This document shows positions 48,111 to 61,300 of a DNA stretch of 64,000 nucleotides, one piece after another. The position numbers and the translations under genes are program-made. Below the pieces are notes generated by a model. That model did no database searches. It saw nothing but the letters and a program-made list of their open reading frames with translations, and was not told where the DNA came from. The first letter of the stretch is position 1. The number at the start of each line of letters is the position of its first letter. The DNA is from Planococcus citri (lineage: Eukaryota > Arthropoda > Insecta > Hemiptera > Pseudococcidae), in contig NC_088681.1 in NCBI RefSeq assembly GCF_950023065.1, positions 67,428,836-67,492,835 of the forward strand, given 5' to 3'.

Positions 48111-49600
48111 CATGCATCGAACAATGATCCCGAACTCATGCTAAAAGACTTATTTTTCTCGAAACTAAAACTAATTTATCACTATACGTGCCTTCATTTC
48201 GTATTCCTTCGCAATGTATACCAACGAGAATGCTCGATCCCCTTTAAAAAACACATTGATAACCTTCAAGTGCAATTCTCTCGGCTGTATATTTTCGCAA
48301 AACGCGAAAAATATTTCTCCCTTTAGCGCCAATATTCGAAGCGAGGCAATCCGACTATACGACTACACGTATCGATGCATATGCAAACATTCGCTAGCGC
48401 ATTTCAATACACACACATAACATAACAAATTAAAAAGTTAACGTCTACGACAGAAGAAGACAAATTTATAAGATATTACGTGTTCGCCCTTCGTACCCTC
48501 GCGTATATAGCGTAAACTTCTCTTCGTGTTTTTTTTGCCTCTTTACCTCGCGTTCATTTACGCGCCGCCATCGCAGTCGAGTTTTTCTCCAAAAAGACGT
48601 ACGCGGGGAAGTTTTCAATTTATTTAAAAGTTTAACACGAAAAAAGAAAGAAAGAAACGCAGAGTCGTCCGACTTATGTGGAAGATATATTACCCGACGG
48701 TGTGTCAGAGAACGCCAGAACGTGCCTTAATCTGCATCAAACCAACAAACCATCCCCCCTGTCAACCTCCCTCTGCCTCTTCGTTCGTCCCTTCATTTTG
48801 AATGGAAATTCTTCTTCGCCTGCGAAAATCAAAATACGAAACGATTTTTCGGTTTTCGTTAAAATACTACGACACACACATACGTACAAATACGTACGTA
48901 CGTACGTGTATTTGACGCTATAGGAATACGAGTATACGCTGCTGCGAAAGTTTTAAAACTTTAAATGGATTGAGTTTGAGTTTTTTTTTCCACCCGTCTC
49001 GTGTGTGTATGTGTGGTGAACTATTCGTAATACTCGACGGGTCCCTTTTTTTTTCTTTCGTTCTTTTTGATTTTTTTTTTTTTCATTTGTTCCTTTTTCT
49101 CTTTTTCTGGTTCCCTGTCCCATATACCTACTACATAGTTACGTTATTATTCTCTTCTTCGTTTCTTCCCTCTACTCTCTTTGCGGCGTTTATATACGAG
49201 TAAACGATGTCGAATACACCGTTGTCGTCGTCGTCGTCTTACGATCTGGTATTAAATCGAATAGAAATATTATTATAAATTTTACATTACAAATCGAATG
49301 CCATAAACAATTGTTATTTTTCTGATATATTAAACAAAAACAAATCTTTTGTCATCGGTTTTGTTTTTATTTCGACTTTTAATGAAAATCTTTCTGTTCT
49401 TTTTTTCTGCACGCCAGCGTTTCGTTTTAGGTAAGTGTATAAGTACATGAAAAATTCATCTCTTTAATGATATAAAAAATTCTACTTGAAATGCTACAGC
49501 TACAGAAACATCGTGTTTTGTGAAATTGAAAAAAAGTTGAATACCATTAAAAAAATTAATTCTCAATCCACGAGGATAAAAACAATTAAGCTAGAATACT
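48111..49600. other. Non-repetitive island, no gene recognised
   Basis: Non-repeated sequence with an ACGT palindromic run at about 48888-48910, T-rich runs near 48980 and 49060-49085, and CGT repeats near 49223-49238. The T-rich stretch produces hydrophobic frames (48970-49203) that are low-complexity artefacts. Confidence 0.3.
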
Positions 49601-51050
49601 AGGTACTTTTTTTTTTCAACACCCTAGGGTTTCGAGAATACGATTTTTATTTTTCATTCGAGCTAAATGCTCGTTGTGGGAAAATATTCGGATGGAAATT
49701 TATAATAACCTTTTTATAAAATTGAAGGACATTTTAAGAAATAGCATTCGTGAAAATCAAATCCCAAAAATTAATAGCTCAGACTTGAAAAAAAAAACAA
49801 AAAAACAGGTCAGACAATTTCTGCACAAAAGAGAGCTAGAAAACCCTACAAGGGAGGTCTAAAAACTGATAGAAAAAAATTGAACTGAACAGAGCTATAG
49901 ATCAAAAAAGCATACGAAAAGACAAGAACTCAGCAGCAAGAGTAAATTGTTTAAATTTTTGGTGAATTTTTGAAAACTAAATTTGAGCCAAAAATAAGAA
50001 AAAAATGAAAATTTTTTGAAATTTGAAATTTCTACCAATTAGATTAAATGCAGTTGGAAAGACGAAATTCATCTTGTAAACTAATTTCAATACGCTATGA
50101 AGTCAACTGTAGGTGGTTTCAAGTCGTTTTGGAGCCTCCAGCGGTTTTTAAAAACTTGGGTTTTTCAAAAAAATGCCACGAGATCGGTCCGAATCAACTT
50201 CAGCACATACTGTACAAAGTGAATTTCGGTTTTCCAACTCCATTTCATGAAATTTTGTAGATATTACAAGTTTTAAAAATTTACTGGAGGCTCCAGTAAT
50301 TTCCAAAAACTCGCTGGAGGTTTCAAAACGACTTGAATTTGACTTTCCAACTGCATTTGATGAAATTTTGTGGAAATTTTAGGTATCAAAAATCTACTGG
50401 AGGTTGTAAAAATTTTCAAAAATTCACTGCGGAAGCTCCAAAATGTCTTAAACTTACCAGCAGTCCTCAAAATCTCATCAAATGAAGTTGGGAATCTGAA
50501 TTTCACGCTGCACTCCAACTTCAACACGCCATTAAGTCGACTGCTGGCGGGTTCAAGACATTTTGGAGCCTTCAGCGATATTTTGAAAATGCTCGGAGCC
50601 TTCAGTAGATTTTGGAAACTCAAAATTTCCACAAAATATCATCAAATGCAGTTAGAAAGACGAAATTCATTCCGTAAACTAATTTCAATACGCTATGAAA
50701 TCGACAGCAGGTAGATTTCAAGTCGTTTTGGAGCATCCAGCGATTTTTTGCAAATTACTGGAGCATCCAGCAGATTTTTCAATCGTCTAAATTTCCATAA
50801 AATGTTACCAAACGGAGCTGGAAATACAAAATTCACTTTGCACTCAAATTTCAACCAGTTATCAAGTCGATTGTAGGTGGGTTCAAGTCATTTTGGAGCC
50901 TTCGGTGACTTTTTGGAAATTCTTAGAGCCTTAGAGCCTCCAGCAGATTTTTGAAACTTCAAATTCCCACATAATTTCATCAGAATGGAGTTGGACTGTT
51001 GGAAAGAAAAAATTCATGCTGTAAACAGATTTCAGTTCGCTACGAAGTCG
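49601..51050. repeat. Block of foldback-family units in both orientations
   Basis: Units with 'ggagcctccagc' (about 50130, 50760, 50940) alternate with inverted ones ('ctggaggctccag' near 50284, 'ctggaggttgtaaa' near 50397). Recurrent phrases include 'catttgatgaaattttgt' and 'gtaaactaatttcaatacgc'. No tips or terminal palindromes are present, so it is an internal, scrambled or truncated copy. Open frames here merely read the units. Confidence 0.65.
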
Positions 51051-52199
51051 AGCAAAAAGCAGACTTTTTTTTATATTAAGTTTCTGACAATAAAGCGAAA
51101 CTTTTACAATTTTAGTCAAAAACAGTATCTAATTTTTCTCTCAATAAGGACAAGAAAATTATTTTTTCTCAATTTTTGTCACACTATTTTGCAACTTTTT
51201 GGTATGAGAAATTTTGGTAATTTTTAATAAAAATCAGAATTTTGTCAATTTCAGTGAAAAGCGGGATTTTTGGCAATCAAGTACTTATTGGCAAAAAAAG
51301 ATAAGTACTTTTTCGCAATTTTTGAAGAAAAATTCAGATTTTTCGAAAATTTCTGACAAATAAGCAACAAACAGTTGTTTGAGAAAAAAAATTGAGAAAT
51401 TTTGTCAATTTTTGAAAAAGCATGAACTTTAAAGCAGGCTTGGCCATTTTAGTAAAAAGTCCAGGACTTCTTGGGATAAAAACGTACTTTTTGGAAATTT
51501 CTGGTAAAAAAAAAAAAAACGAAACTTTCAAGTAATTTTTGGAGTCAAAGTCAAAGTCTTAAGCAATTTTACATACTAAAAAAATCTCCTTATTTTCGTC
51601 AAAAAGGAAAACTTAAAAATTTCAGCAAAAAGCAGGACTTTTTAGAGATTATGGGCAAAAAAATCGGATCAGCAATGTTATGCAAAAGCGCAATTTTTTC
51701 TCGTTTTTGGCAGAAAAAAAGATTTTGTCAATTTTAGTAAAAATTCACGCCCAAAACAACTGAGAAAGGGCCAAACAAACACCGACCAAAGGAGTGATTT
51801 GAAACTTCTGAAAAAAAATTGAAAAACCGTCGGAAGCTTCAAAACGCTCCAAAATTAGTAATTAAATTTCATAAAACAGTGTTCAAAAATTTCCCAAAAC
51901 AATTTTTTCAAATTTTTTGAACTTTCGATAATTTTTCAAAAATGTAAACATGAATTTCAGGACCTCAAATTTTGATCATTGAGGGCTTCAAGGCATTCTC
52001 TTTCGATACAGATTGGTCTCGTTCAAATTGAAGAGTGCTAGTTCATAAGATTCTCCCAATAAGATTGATTTAGACAGTTTTTATGGCAATTTTGGGAAAT
52101 ATGGAATTAACAAAGTAGGACTAGATGTTGCAGTACCCCTTAAAACTACCTCTGCGATCAATCGAGACTAATAAAGTGAATTTGAGCTTTTCAATTTGA
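51051..52199. repeat. Degenerate 'ttttggcaaaaa' repeat region
   Basis: A long succession of diverged phrases such as 'gtcaatttcagtgaaaagc', 'aattttagtaaaaa' and 'ttttttggcaaaaaa', like those at 110-400 and 21500-21870. From about 51790 the sequence is AT-rich and less repetitive. No gene is seen. Confidence 0.4.
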
Positions 52200-52203
52200 T
52201 TGG

Positions 52204-53587
52204 GGGTCATTCCACGTCAATTGGACCAAGAAGTGGTAGGTGGGTTCGGCGATTCTTTTGAAATTTTTCCTGTGGAAAGGCCTTTTGAAGGGATGACCAA
52301 TGACGAAAATCGCAGCCCTCTAGCCCTTTTTTAAAGCTGCTAGGGGGTGTCCAGGTTTTCAGTGAACCAAAAATATCATCCATTTCAGGATGGATTACTC
52401 GATAACCGCGATACCTACCAAAATGGAACTTTTCCCCATAGTTAGTGGTTTTGAAAGGCTTTTTGGTGATATCATAAAAACCAGTGTTGCCACTTTTTTC
52501 GTACAAAAAATTAGCTCAAAAAGTTTCAAAACGTAGTTTTCATATCGTTCCGACTCTCAAAAATTCTGAAAAAAATATATTATGGACAACTGTTCATGCT
52601 GAAAAACATATTGAAGAATTGGGATGGTAACTTGTCGCAAAGTCAATTTAGAAAAATTTTAACTTTACGAAAAATGCGATTTTTTGATTTAAAACATGAA
52701 AAAAAGTTTTGATTGCTAAAGTTGACTCATTTGACCCCTATTTTTACGTATCTGTTGAAAAAGCTGAAAAATCCCTTCACTCGGTGAAATTAACTCATCA
52801 CAAAAAAAATCAAAATTCAAAAAAATTCAAGAAATAAACAAATTTTAATTTTTTTGCTGTGAGTGTGATTTTTATCAACTTTTTCATGAAATTCGTCAGA
52901 AAGAGGTCAAGACAACTGAATAAATTTAAACTTTTTTTGATGTTTGGAGTTGAAAATTGATTTTTTTTGAATTTTGATTTTTTTGTGATGAGTTCATTTC
53001 ATCGAGTGAAAGGGGTTTTTCAACTTTTTCAACAGATACGTAAAAATAGGGGTCAAATGAGTCAACTTTACCAATCAAAACTTTTTTTCATGTTTTAAAT
53101 CAAAAAATCGCATTTTTTCACAAAGTTTAAAATTTTTTAAATCGATTTTGCGACAAGTTACCATCCTAATTTTTCAATATGTTGTTCAGCATGAACAGTT
53201 GTCCATAATATATTTTTTTCAGAATTTTTGAGAGTCGGAACGATATGAAAACTACGTTTTGAAACTTTTTGAGCTAATTTTTTCTACGAAAAAAAGTGGC
53301 AACACTGATTTTTATGATATCACCAAAAAGCCTTTCAAAACCACTAACTATGGGAAAAAGTTCCATTTTGGTAGGTATCGCGGTTATCGAGTAATCCACT
53401 CCAGAAATGGATGATATTTTAGGTTCACTGAAAACTTTTACACGCCCTGGCTGCCGTTAAAAATGGGCTAGAACGCTGCGATTTGCGCCATTGATCATCC
53501 CTTCAAAAGGTCTATCCACAGGAAAAATTTCAAAAAAATCGTCGAACCCACCTACCACTTCTTGGTCCAATTGACGTGGAATGACCC
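52204..53587. mobile_element. Foldback element, 1,384 bp, with ~650-bp inverted arms
   Basis: The tips are GGGTCATTCCACGTCAATTG (52204) and its exact complement ending at 53587. TTGG flanks both sides (52200-52203 and 53588-53591), a likely 4-bp target duplication. Nearly the whole element folds on itself: 'cgataaccgcgatacctacc', 'ttcatatcgttccgactctc' and 'ggggtcaaatgagtcaactt' all have inverted partners, leaving a centre near 52870-52930. The arms differ at several places, so it is older than the 42-kb palindrome. No transposase is encoded. Confidence 0.9.
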
Positions 53588-54000
53588 TTGGGCAACATTT
53601 TATGAAAATTTCAACATTCAAAAATCTGCTGGAGGCTCCAGAGCTACTCAAAATGGTCCTAAACCGTTTGCAATCGATTAAGAGTGTTGAAAATAGAGCA
53701 CATGCCAAATTTCAACTTTCTAGGTAAGTAAGTCCGATGAACTTTTGGTTTTCTTACTTTTTTGGATCTTTGATATTTAAAAATTCGCCAAAAATCCAAA
53801 AATGCACTTCCGCCCTTGAAATTCTGGCTAATGATATATTCATTCTTTCAATTTAGCTTTGTCCAGTTCAAAAAAATTTTCAGTCGGTTTGGCAGCCTCT
53901 CTTGTATTTTACAAACAATTTTCAATCTCTCTCAATTTTGTTTCAATATGTTTGAGATTGAAAATCACCATCGCATCGACTTAAAATACAAGAACGCAAG
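53588..54000. repeat. Foldback-family fragment interrupted by the preceding element
   Basis: 'aaaatctgctggaggctcca' near 53622 and 'aaattcgccaaaaatccaaa' near 53780 are the inverted arm consensus of the pervasive family. The fragment begins right after the 1,384-bp foldback element. Confidence 0.55.
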
Positions 54001-55735
54001 TATTGGAAACTTTTGAACCTCAGTTGGGAGGGGGGTGAGAGGAAGGATCAGTCTACAGATCTCGAACTTGGAATCAATTACCTCGAAACCTATTTCAAAA
54101 CCGCGAATAATCGCGCAGAAGGTCTTTCTTTTTTCCAAACATTACCAGAGTTTATTGCTGTATTTAGACGACTATTCGTCGTCATCGTCCAATTCTCCGA
54201 ATTACTACGAGTACATTATCTAGAGGTATAATTTTACACGCTTCGTCGAGTCTATGACCGCAGCTTCTCCCGCCCTTGTAATCGTCATCATTTATACGCG
54301 CGTACCTAATGCGTATCTACAGTCTACACCTTCACACCTTCACACCTCCCTCCTCTATTCCAACTTCAGTATCGGCGATTCTAATTAAAATATCTTTCTT
54401 GTGAGTTGCCCAAGCCACACCATGCCATAACCGGTGATGAACGATCGACTCGAGATGATGATGAGGACGACCAGCAAGAGCAAGATGCAAGAAGAACCAT
54501 AAGAGACTGAAGACTGAAAATCCGAACGTAATAAAAAACCTCGTCCAGTTCACGGTACATTTAGAAAATGTACATGATCCATATTCTTCTTTGTACTCGG
54601 GCGCACGTTGCGTCGATCGATCAACTAATCATCTCTATACACGCACATCGTACTGTTCTTCTCAGTCTCAGTCAGCTTGTGTTCGCTAATTCTTCTCAAG
54701 ATCGCCGATACATGGGTACTCAGGGGCACACAGTACCACAGATATATTTCACGTATACAACAATATTAAATATATTACATTTCAAAGTATATCCATGCTA
54801 CATACATCTTTGACGTGATACGTGAGTATCGAAAAATGATTCGGTAAAACGATCTTGCCTCCTTCATCGCTCTGACTCACTCATATTCTACCATTTCCAA
54901 CAGCACTAACGCATTAATACACGCCGCTATTATAACCAACCTGTGCATTTGCGCCATCAATCATCAAAGTAAAACGAATGAAAAGCAAAAAAGAAAAAAT
55001 ATTAAATCACATGGGCGTCCAGACTACTTCCCAGTTCCCATATCCAGTTCATACGATACACTCAACTCATAAGAGAGAAGACCAACACACACGACAACAA
55101 CAACCGACGATAATTAAAACTCGAATTTATTTTACTCGGAATCCGTACCTACTACTCGTACCTGCGCATACACAGAATATGTAACTCGAAGCAATATATA
55201 CTTCTTAATCTGACATAAAACGTTAATAATTTTTCTTTGCTCGCCCGACGACTCCGACCGTATAGCAACCGAGAGCAGTACAACGCGACCAACAGAGAGG
55301 AAAAAAACAACTCGCCAGCTAAATGAAATCGTCGTAATAACATTCCGAAAAATTAACAAAGCAAAACTAAATACGAGCTCGGTAATAAAATTAGCATACT
55401 CGCCGGACACACAGCTTTATTATACGTATAGAGATATACTCTTCAGCTATTTTTTTTTCTTCCATATCGTGTACGTTTTTCTGACTGGTCTGCACTTTTT
55501 TTTCGTTTTCGTTTTACTACTCTCACTCTACCTTACCGTTCTTATGTATGTTTATTGCTTAATTTCGCCAACTTGATTGGAATTACTTACCTAGAAAAAA
55601 ACAAAACAGAACGACAACCGAGATATTAGTATTCTATTACAATATTACGAGTACTTTCGAGTAATTTCTACGAATAATTAATATCGTAATATAATGTACA
55701 AAAATTAAAGAGATTATCATTATCAAAGAGCAATG
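54001..55735. other. Non-repetitive island, no gene recognised
   Basis: Non-repeated, CG-containing sequence. Frames of up to 92 codons occur in several phases and on both strands (54013-54231, 54332-54553, 55132-55410) but show no domain or consistent coding bias. Confidence 0.3.
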
Positions 55736-56115
55736 ATGCTCAATTGCTCATAATACGGTAATCGTAGAGTAAAATACAGAAATTACGCTGGAAATTACGG
55801 TATTTACTTCGAGAATTACGACCATTATCATTTCTTGAATTACGGTACTTGCTTTAAAAATTACGGTAACCAATTTAAAAATTACGTTACGGTAATTACT
55901 TCGTAAATTATGGTACTTGCCTTCGTAAATTGCAAAAATTACTCTTTAAATTACGATGGCATGACAATTGGGATTGGCATAGTTATGATCGATTCGAATC
56001 ATGAATCGATTCAGATCACGATTCGGATCAAAAATGTTGAGATTTAATTCACGATTTGAATCATTCCTTCAAACACGATTCATGATCTGTGATTCGAATC
56101 ATTTTTTTGACCCTC
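55736..56115. repeat. AAATTACGGTA and ATGAATCGATTC degenerate repeats
   Basis: 55770-55960 repeats 'aaattacggta' every roughly 25-35 bp with variation. 55985-56115 repeats 'gaatcatgaatcgattc' type phrases, many of them palindromic. The second part shares the words 'gaatcgattc' and 'atgattc' with the large minisatellite that begins about 460 bp downstream. Confidence 0.7.
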
Positions 56116-56569
56116 GTTCTTTTCATTGGACAGGGTTTCTTTAGATTTTTGCTCATTTTACTCGAATTGTGAGGTACATACTTTATCTATGTACATTAAT
56201 AATGTTTCAAGCAATTACTGGCTGAAATTCATCAAATACTAGGTATTTTAATATGTTAAGTAATTTTCGCCAAATTTGTTTGACGTTTGGAAATTTTTGA
56301 GATTGTATTTTATTCTGATTTCAAAATGTTTCATCAAGAATTTCAGGTCCTTTATTTGGAAATTTGAATCATAAAATTTTCTCCAAAATGATGATAAATT
56401 TGAGGGAAAGATCTAAGCACTTGAAAATTTTGAAATAAAAAAAATCAAAATGTTTTCTCAAGTAGTGAAAAAATTTGATGGTAATAATACTGACCACCCC
56501 CCTCTCCCCTCCAAACAAATAAAATTTGAGGAAATGCTGCGCTTTTGGTCTGTTTTCAATGACTTAATC

Positions 56570-58385
56570 TTTTGAAAGAACCATTCGTCAACGAATTCAT
56601 TAAATCTTTAATTTGTGAATCAATTCGTTCGCAAAAGAATCACCAAAAAATCGATTCGTTCGTGAACGATTCACTAATACAAATGAATTCGTTCGCGAAT
56701 GATTCACCAAAAATTGAATAAATGAATCGATTCGTTTGCGAACGAGTCACTTATACGAATCAATTCGTTCGCGAATGATTCACCAAGAATTATTAAATTT
56801 GTTCGTAAATGATTCACCAATAATTGAGTACATTAATCGACTCGTTCGTGAACGATTCACTAATACGAATCCATTCGTTCGCGAATGATTCACCAAGAAT
56901 TATTCAATTTGTTCGTAAATGATTCACCAATAATTGAGTAAATTAATCGACTCGTTCGTGAACGATTCACTAATACAAATCAATTCGTTCGCGAATGATT
57001 AACCATAAATTGAGTAAATGAATCGATTCGTTCGCGAACAAGTCACTTAAACAAATCAATTCGTTCGCGAATGATTCACCATAAATTGAGTAAATGAATC
57101 AATTCGTTTGCAAACGATCCACTTATACGAATCAATTCGTTCGCGATTGATTCACAAAAAATGATTCAATTTGTTCATGAATGATTTATCAAAAAAGTTA
57201 AGTAAATGAATCGATTCGTTCGCGAATAAGTCCCTTATACGAATCAATTCGTTCGCAAATAATTCATCAAAAATTGAGTAAATAATCACCAAGAATTATT
57301 CAATTCGTTCGCGAATGATTTACCAAGAATTATTCAATTCATTCGTGAATGATTCACCATAAATTGAGTAAACGAATCGATTCGTTCGCAAATGAATCTC
57401 ACCAAGAATTATTCAATTCGTTCGCGAATGATTCACCATAAATTGAGTAAATGAATCGATTCGTTTGCGAACGAGTCACTTATACGAATCAATTCGTTCG
57501 CGAATGTTTCACAAAAAATGATCCAATTTGTTTGTGAATGATTTACCAAAAGTTGAGTAAATGAATCGATTCATTTGCAAACGAGCCACTTATACGAATC
57601 AATTCGTTCGCGATTGATTCACAAAAAATGATTCAATTTGTTCATGAATGATTTATCAAAAGTTAAGTAAATGAATCGATTCGTTCGCGAATAAGTCCCT
57701 TATACGAATCAATTCGTTCGCGAATGAATCACCAAAGAATTATTCAATTTGTTCGTAAATGATTGACCAATAATTGAGTAAATTAATCGATTCGTTCGTG
57801 AACGATTCACTAATACAAATCAATTCGTTCGCGAATGATTCATCAAAAATTGAGTAAATGAATCACCAAGAATTATTTAATTCGCTCGCGAATGATTTAC
57901 CAAGAATTATTCAATTCGTTCGTGAATGATTCACCATAAATTGAGTAAACGAATCGATTTGTTCGCGAACAAGTCACTTATACGAATCAATTCGTTCGCA
58001 AATGAATCACCAAGAATTATTCGATTCGTTCGCGAATGATTTACTAAGAATTATTCAATTCGTTCGTGAATGGTTCATCAACAATTATTTAATTCGTTCG
58101 TGAATGATTCACCAAGAATTATTCAATTCGTTCGCGAATGATTTACTAAGAATTATTCAATTCGTTCGTGAATGGTTCATAAACAATTATTCAATTCGTT
58201 CGCGGATTGGTAATCAAAAATTGAGTATAATGAATCGATTCGTTCGCGAATGATTCACCAAGAAATCAATCAATTTATTTCATCAACAATCGTTTGCAAA
58301 TGATTCGATTCGATTGTAAACAGATCAATTGCTGTACAAATGTTTCAATAAAAGTGAATATTAATTCGTTCGCAAAAGATTTTAT
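56570..58385. repeat. TTCGCGAA-rich minisatellite, about 1.8 kb
   Basis: Built from a subunit of roughly 37 bp ('ttcgttcgcgaatgattcac' plus 'aaaattgagtaaatgaatcg') arranged in higher-order units of about 76 and 110 bp. For example, 'acgaatc(a/c)attcg' recurs at about 56754, 56864, 56974 and 57050. Many copies contain the perfect 12-bp palindrome CGTTCGCGAACG or the shorter TTCGCGAA. Copies vary by substitutions and unit order, and the array fades out near 58385. No coding content is seen. Confidence 0.92.
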
Positions 58386-61300
58386 TTGAAGAAAAGTCGG
58401 TCTCAAAACACAAATTTACTCGAAAAGAAGCAATTTGCAAATTTTCAATCGCTCAGTAGAACCTCACATGTGGTATTTGATTTCAATGACAATGCCCTAG
58501 ATCAACACAGAATCTCAAATACTACCTTATGGAACTGGGCCATTTTCCCAATACAGGTTGAGTAGGAGCTAGAGCGAAAAAAACCATCGAGTTTTTTTTC
58601 TCGAAAATGTCCCTCCTTGAAGACTCTTATTTTCCCTCCATAGACCCCTCCACCCTCCATAGACCCCTCCAGAGCTAAAAATTTCTGTGCATAATTTTCA
58701 ACTCAAAATGAAGATTTTTACTCAAATTGATTTAAACTCGCTGACAGTTTTTTTTTTCACCATCCACCTTTTTCCAAAACAAGAAGCTGGCGAGACAAAT
58801 TTTCCCACCAATTGATAAAAAACTCTGCACCCCCCCCCCCGGCATTCACTCTAATGTACCATCCACCACAACAAATGGTTGTTTCGCGTTAGAAAAATCG
58901 CACTGGCAATCGCAATTGCGTTTTCGCATAGGTATTTTCTTTTTCTCGAGGTTTTTCTCTCATTTGGCAATACTCGTTTTTATAAGAGAGTTGGCTTTCA
59001 TTTCTGTGTATTATTTTCCCTCGGTTGATTCTGCTGCCATGCCGCTTCCATTGAAACTTAATTAAGTTCTCGGCTCCGCTCCCTGTGCTCGTTTCGCGAC
59101 GAAGAGCCCATTTACAAGTCCTTCGCTCTTCGCTGCTGCTACTGATGCTGCTGCTTCTGCTGTTGTGCTCGTGCTCGATTCGCACAAAACCCCGAAACAT
59201 GGAACACGGAGCGACAAGCCTCCGGGGATTTGTATAGGAGGACGTGCGTCAACCAAAGCTTTCGCAATTTAATCATATGCTTTGCCGATATTTATTGTAG
59301 TTACCGAACGACACAAGTGGAATTTTTTCCTTTTTTTTTTTCTTTTCTTATTTCACCATCTAATACTCGTCGTCGTGTATACTTATATTGTCTTAATTGC
59401 TATTGGTATATCGCGTGATGGAGATGACTCTTTCCCTAATACTCGAGTGTAATGTACTTATTTTGTATTTTCCCAGGAAAAGGGAGAAGCAGGGAGAAAT
59501 TATTGAACCTGCGATGAAATCGATATATATATTCCCTCGTGTTGGAAATATAAATAATAATAATCGATTTTTTTTTTTACACCAAGGTTACCATTACCAG
59601 TATAGTTATGATGGAAATATTTGAGAAGTGGACAGTACGTCGTATCAATTATTCAGAGGTGTTTGTTCTTGAAACCGTATCATGACAGATACGGTTTATT
59701 ATTTGGATTGAAAAAATAAATAAATACAAAGTAGACAAACATTACGGTATTTGTCTATACTCTGTCAATTCTGCGAATACTTTTCGAAAATTAATATCGC
59801 TTATTGGCATACCGCACGCGCGTCCCAGCTCTTTTGTACTCATATCGGCAAGGTTGTCGGTTAAAAAGTCGTACAACGTGAGGCGAACGGTCTGGCGACC
59901 TTTTCGTGTTCACGTCTATTATTCTTTTACTCGATTGCCCAGCGCGAGCGAGCCACGGGATGTTGTTTTTCTTCCATAAAGGAAGCTCTATGCCATGCCA
60001 TGCCATCCCTCACACTGCAGCCCTTACACCCTTCCACCCTTCCAGCATGCTAAAGCCATCGGTTCATAAATTTCGTTGGCTTTTGTGTAGGTAGGTAACT
60101 GCGACGGAAACAGTTTCACGTCGATTACCTTCGACTAATTCTACAGGTTAAGATGGCAACGACGACGACGACGATGCCTTATCAATTTTCCACGTGTGTA
60201 TGTGGTCCTGAGTAGGTAATCCTTTTTTTACTCATTTTTTTCACGATTAGTTCGGGTTCGCGCCGACGCAATTCTTATTTATATTTTCGCGCTCGTTGGA
60301 ATACTTTTTCTAGTTTTTTTTTTTCTCTCTTTATTTCTTTATTGCTCTTAATAATACGAGTAATATTTTCCGCTACAGCGACGACGACGTCCTCCACGGT
60401 TCCTGTAATACGTACTTAGTGTATACTGTATGTACGAGTAATGTTTCTATATGTACTTGTATCGTTTCGATGTTTTAGGATACGATTCCCTCCAGCTTTG
60501 CCCCCTTGATCCCTCGTGTACTATATCTTGGTTTCTGTTTCTTTTTGTTTTTTCGCTTGGAAGATTTCAACTTTGTAAATTCATCGGATATAATTTTCCG
60601 CGTGGTACACGTCGGTCGACGTTTCATTAGCTATAAAGTATTATATTTTTGAGTTTTACAAACATACGACATCATGTGATGGTATTGGTAGCCTTTGCTG
60701 CGAAAGCTACGCTACTCTTGGCCATATATATGTACTAGCAATAACGACAACGGATCTCGTTGGTAAATAAATTTCATCTTGTAATCGAATATTGTTACGC
60801 CATTTGTACTCGAATAAAAGCCAACTTTGTAGTTAAACGCGGTATACGATTCGTCCAACTCGAGCTTGGCTAATTTCCTCTATCGATATGAGTTTCGTCG
60901 ATGTATGATTTTATTTTATTAGATTTATATACGTATACACTCGTGTATGAGGTTAATTGAATCGAGATTTTTCATTTTTATTTTATTAGATGAGCTAATC
61001 AAGCTCGATTGTGTATCGTTTGTCTCTTGCAATGATCTGTGTGTTTGGTTGAGTAAGTAATATAATTTCAAAGGATATCCTATTAGAGAAAGTTGAAACA
61101 TACTAGACTCGTGTATTTAGTTTTCATCTCGTAATTTCATCAATTAAGGGTTTTCTAACTTCTTCGAAAATTTCTCCGAAACTACTTCAAGTATGAAATC
61201 AGAGAGAATCTTTGAGAGGAAAAAGAAATTTGATACAGCTGGTGAACATTTTTTCAACCCAATTCCATTTTTGTCTTTAATACACAGTATTTTGTGTTAC

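Noticed and set aside
48970..49203. Hydrophobic 77-codon frame resembling a membrane protein
   Set aside because: Produced by poly-T and TTC runs (Phe/Leu/Ser codons). Low complexity, not a real membrane segment.
56570..58385. CRISPR-like array
   Set aside because: Repeats are degenerate and contiguous without unique spacers, and the window is eukaryotic in character. It is a minisatellite.
58889..59256. Minus-strand frames with Ser/Ala runs
   Set aside because: The runs come from a CTG/GCT trinucleotide stretch, and the rest of each frame shows no domain.
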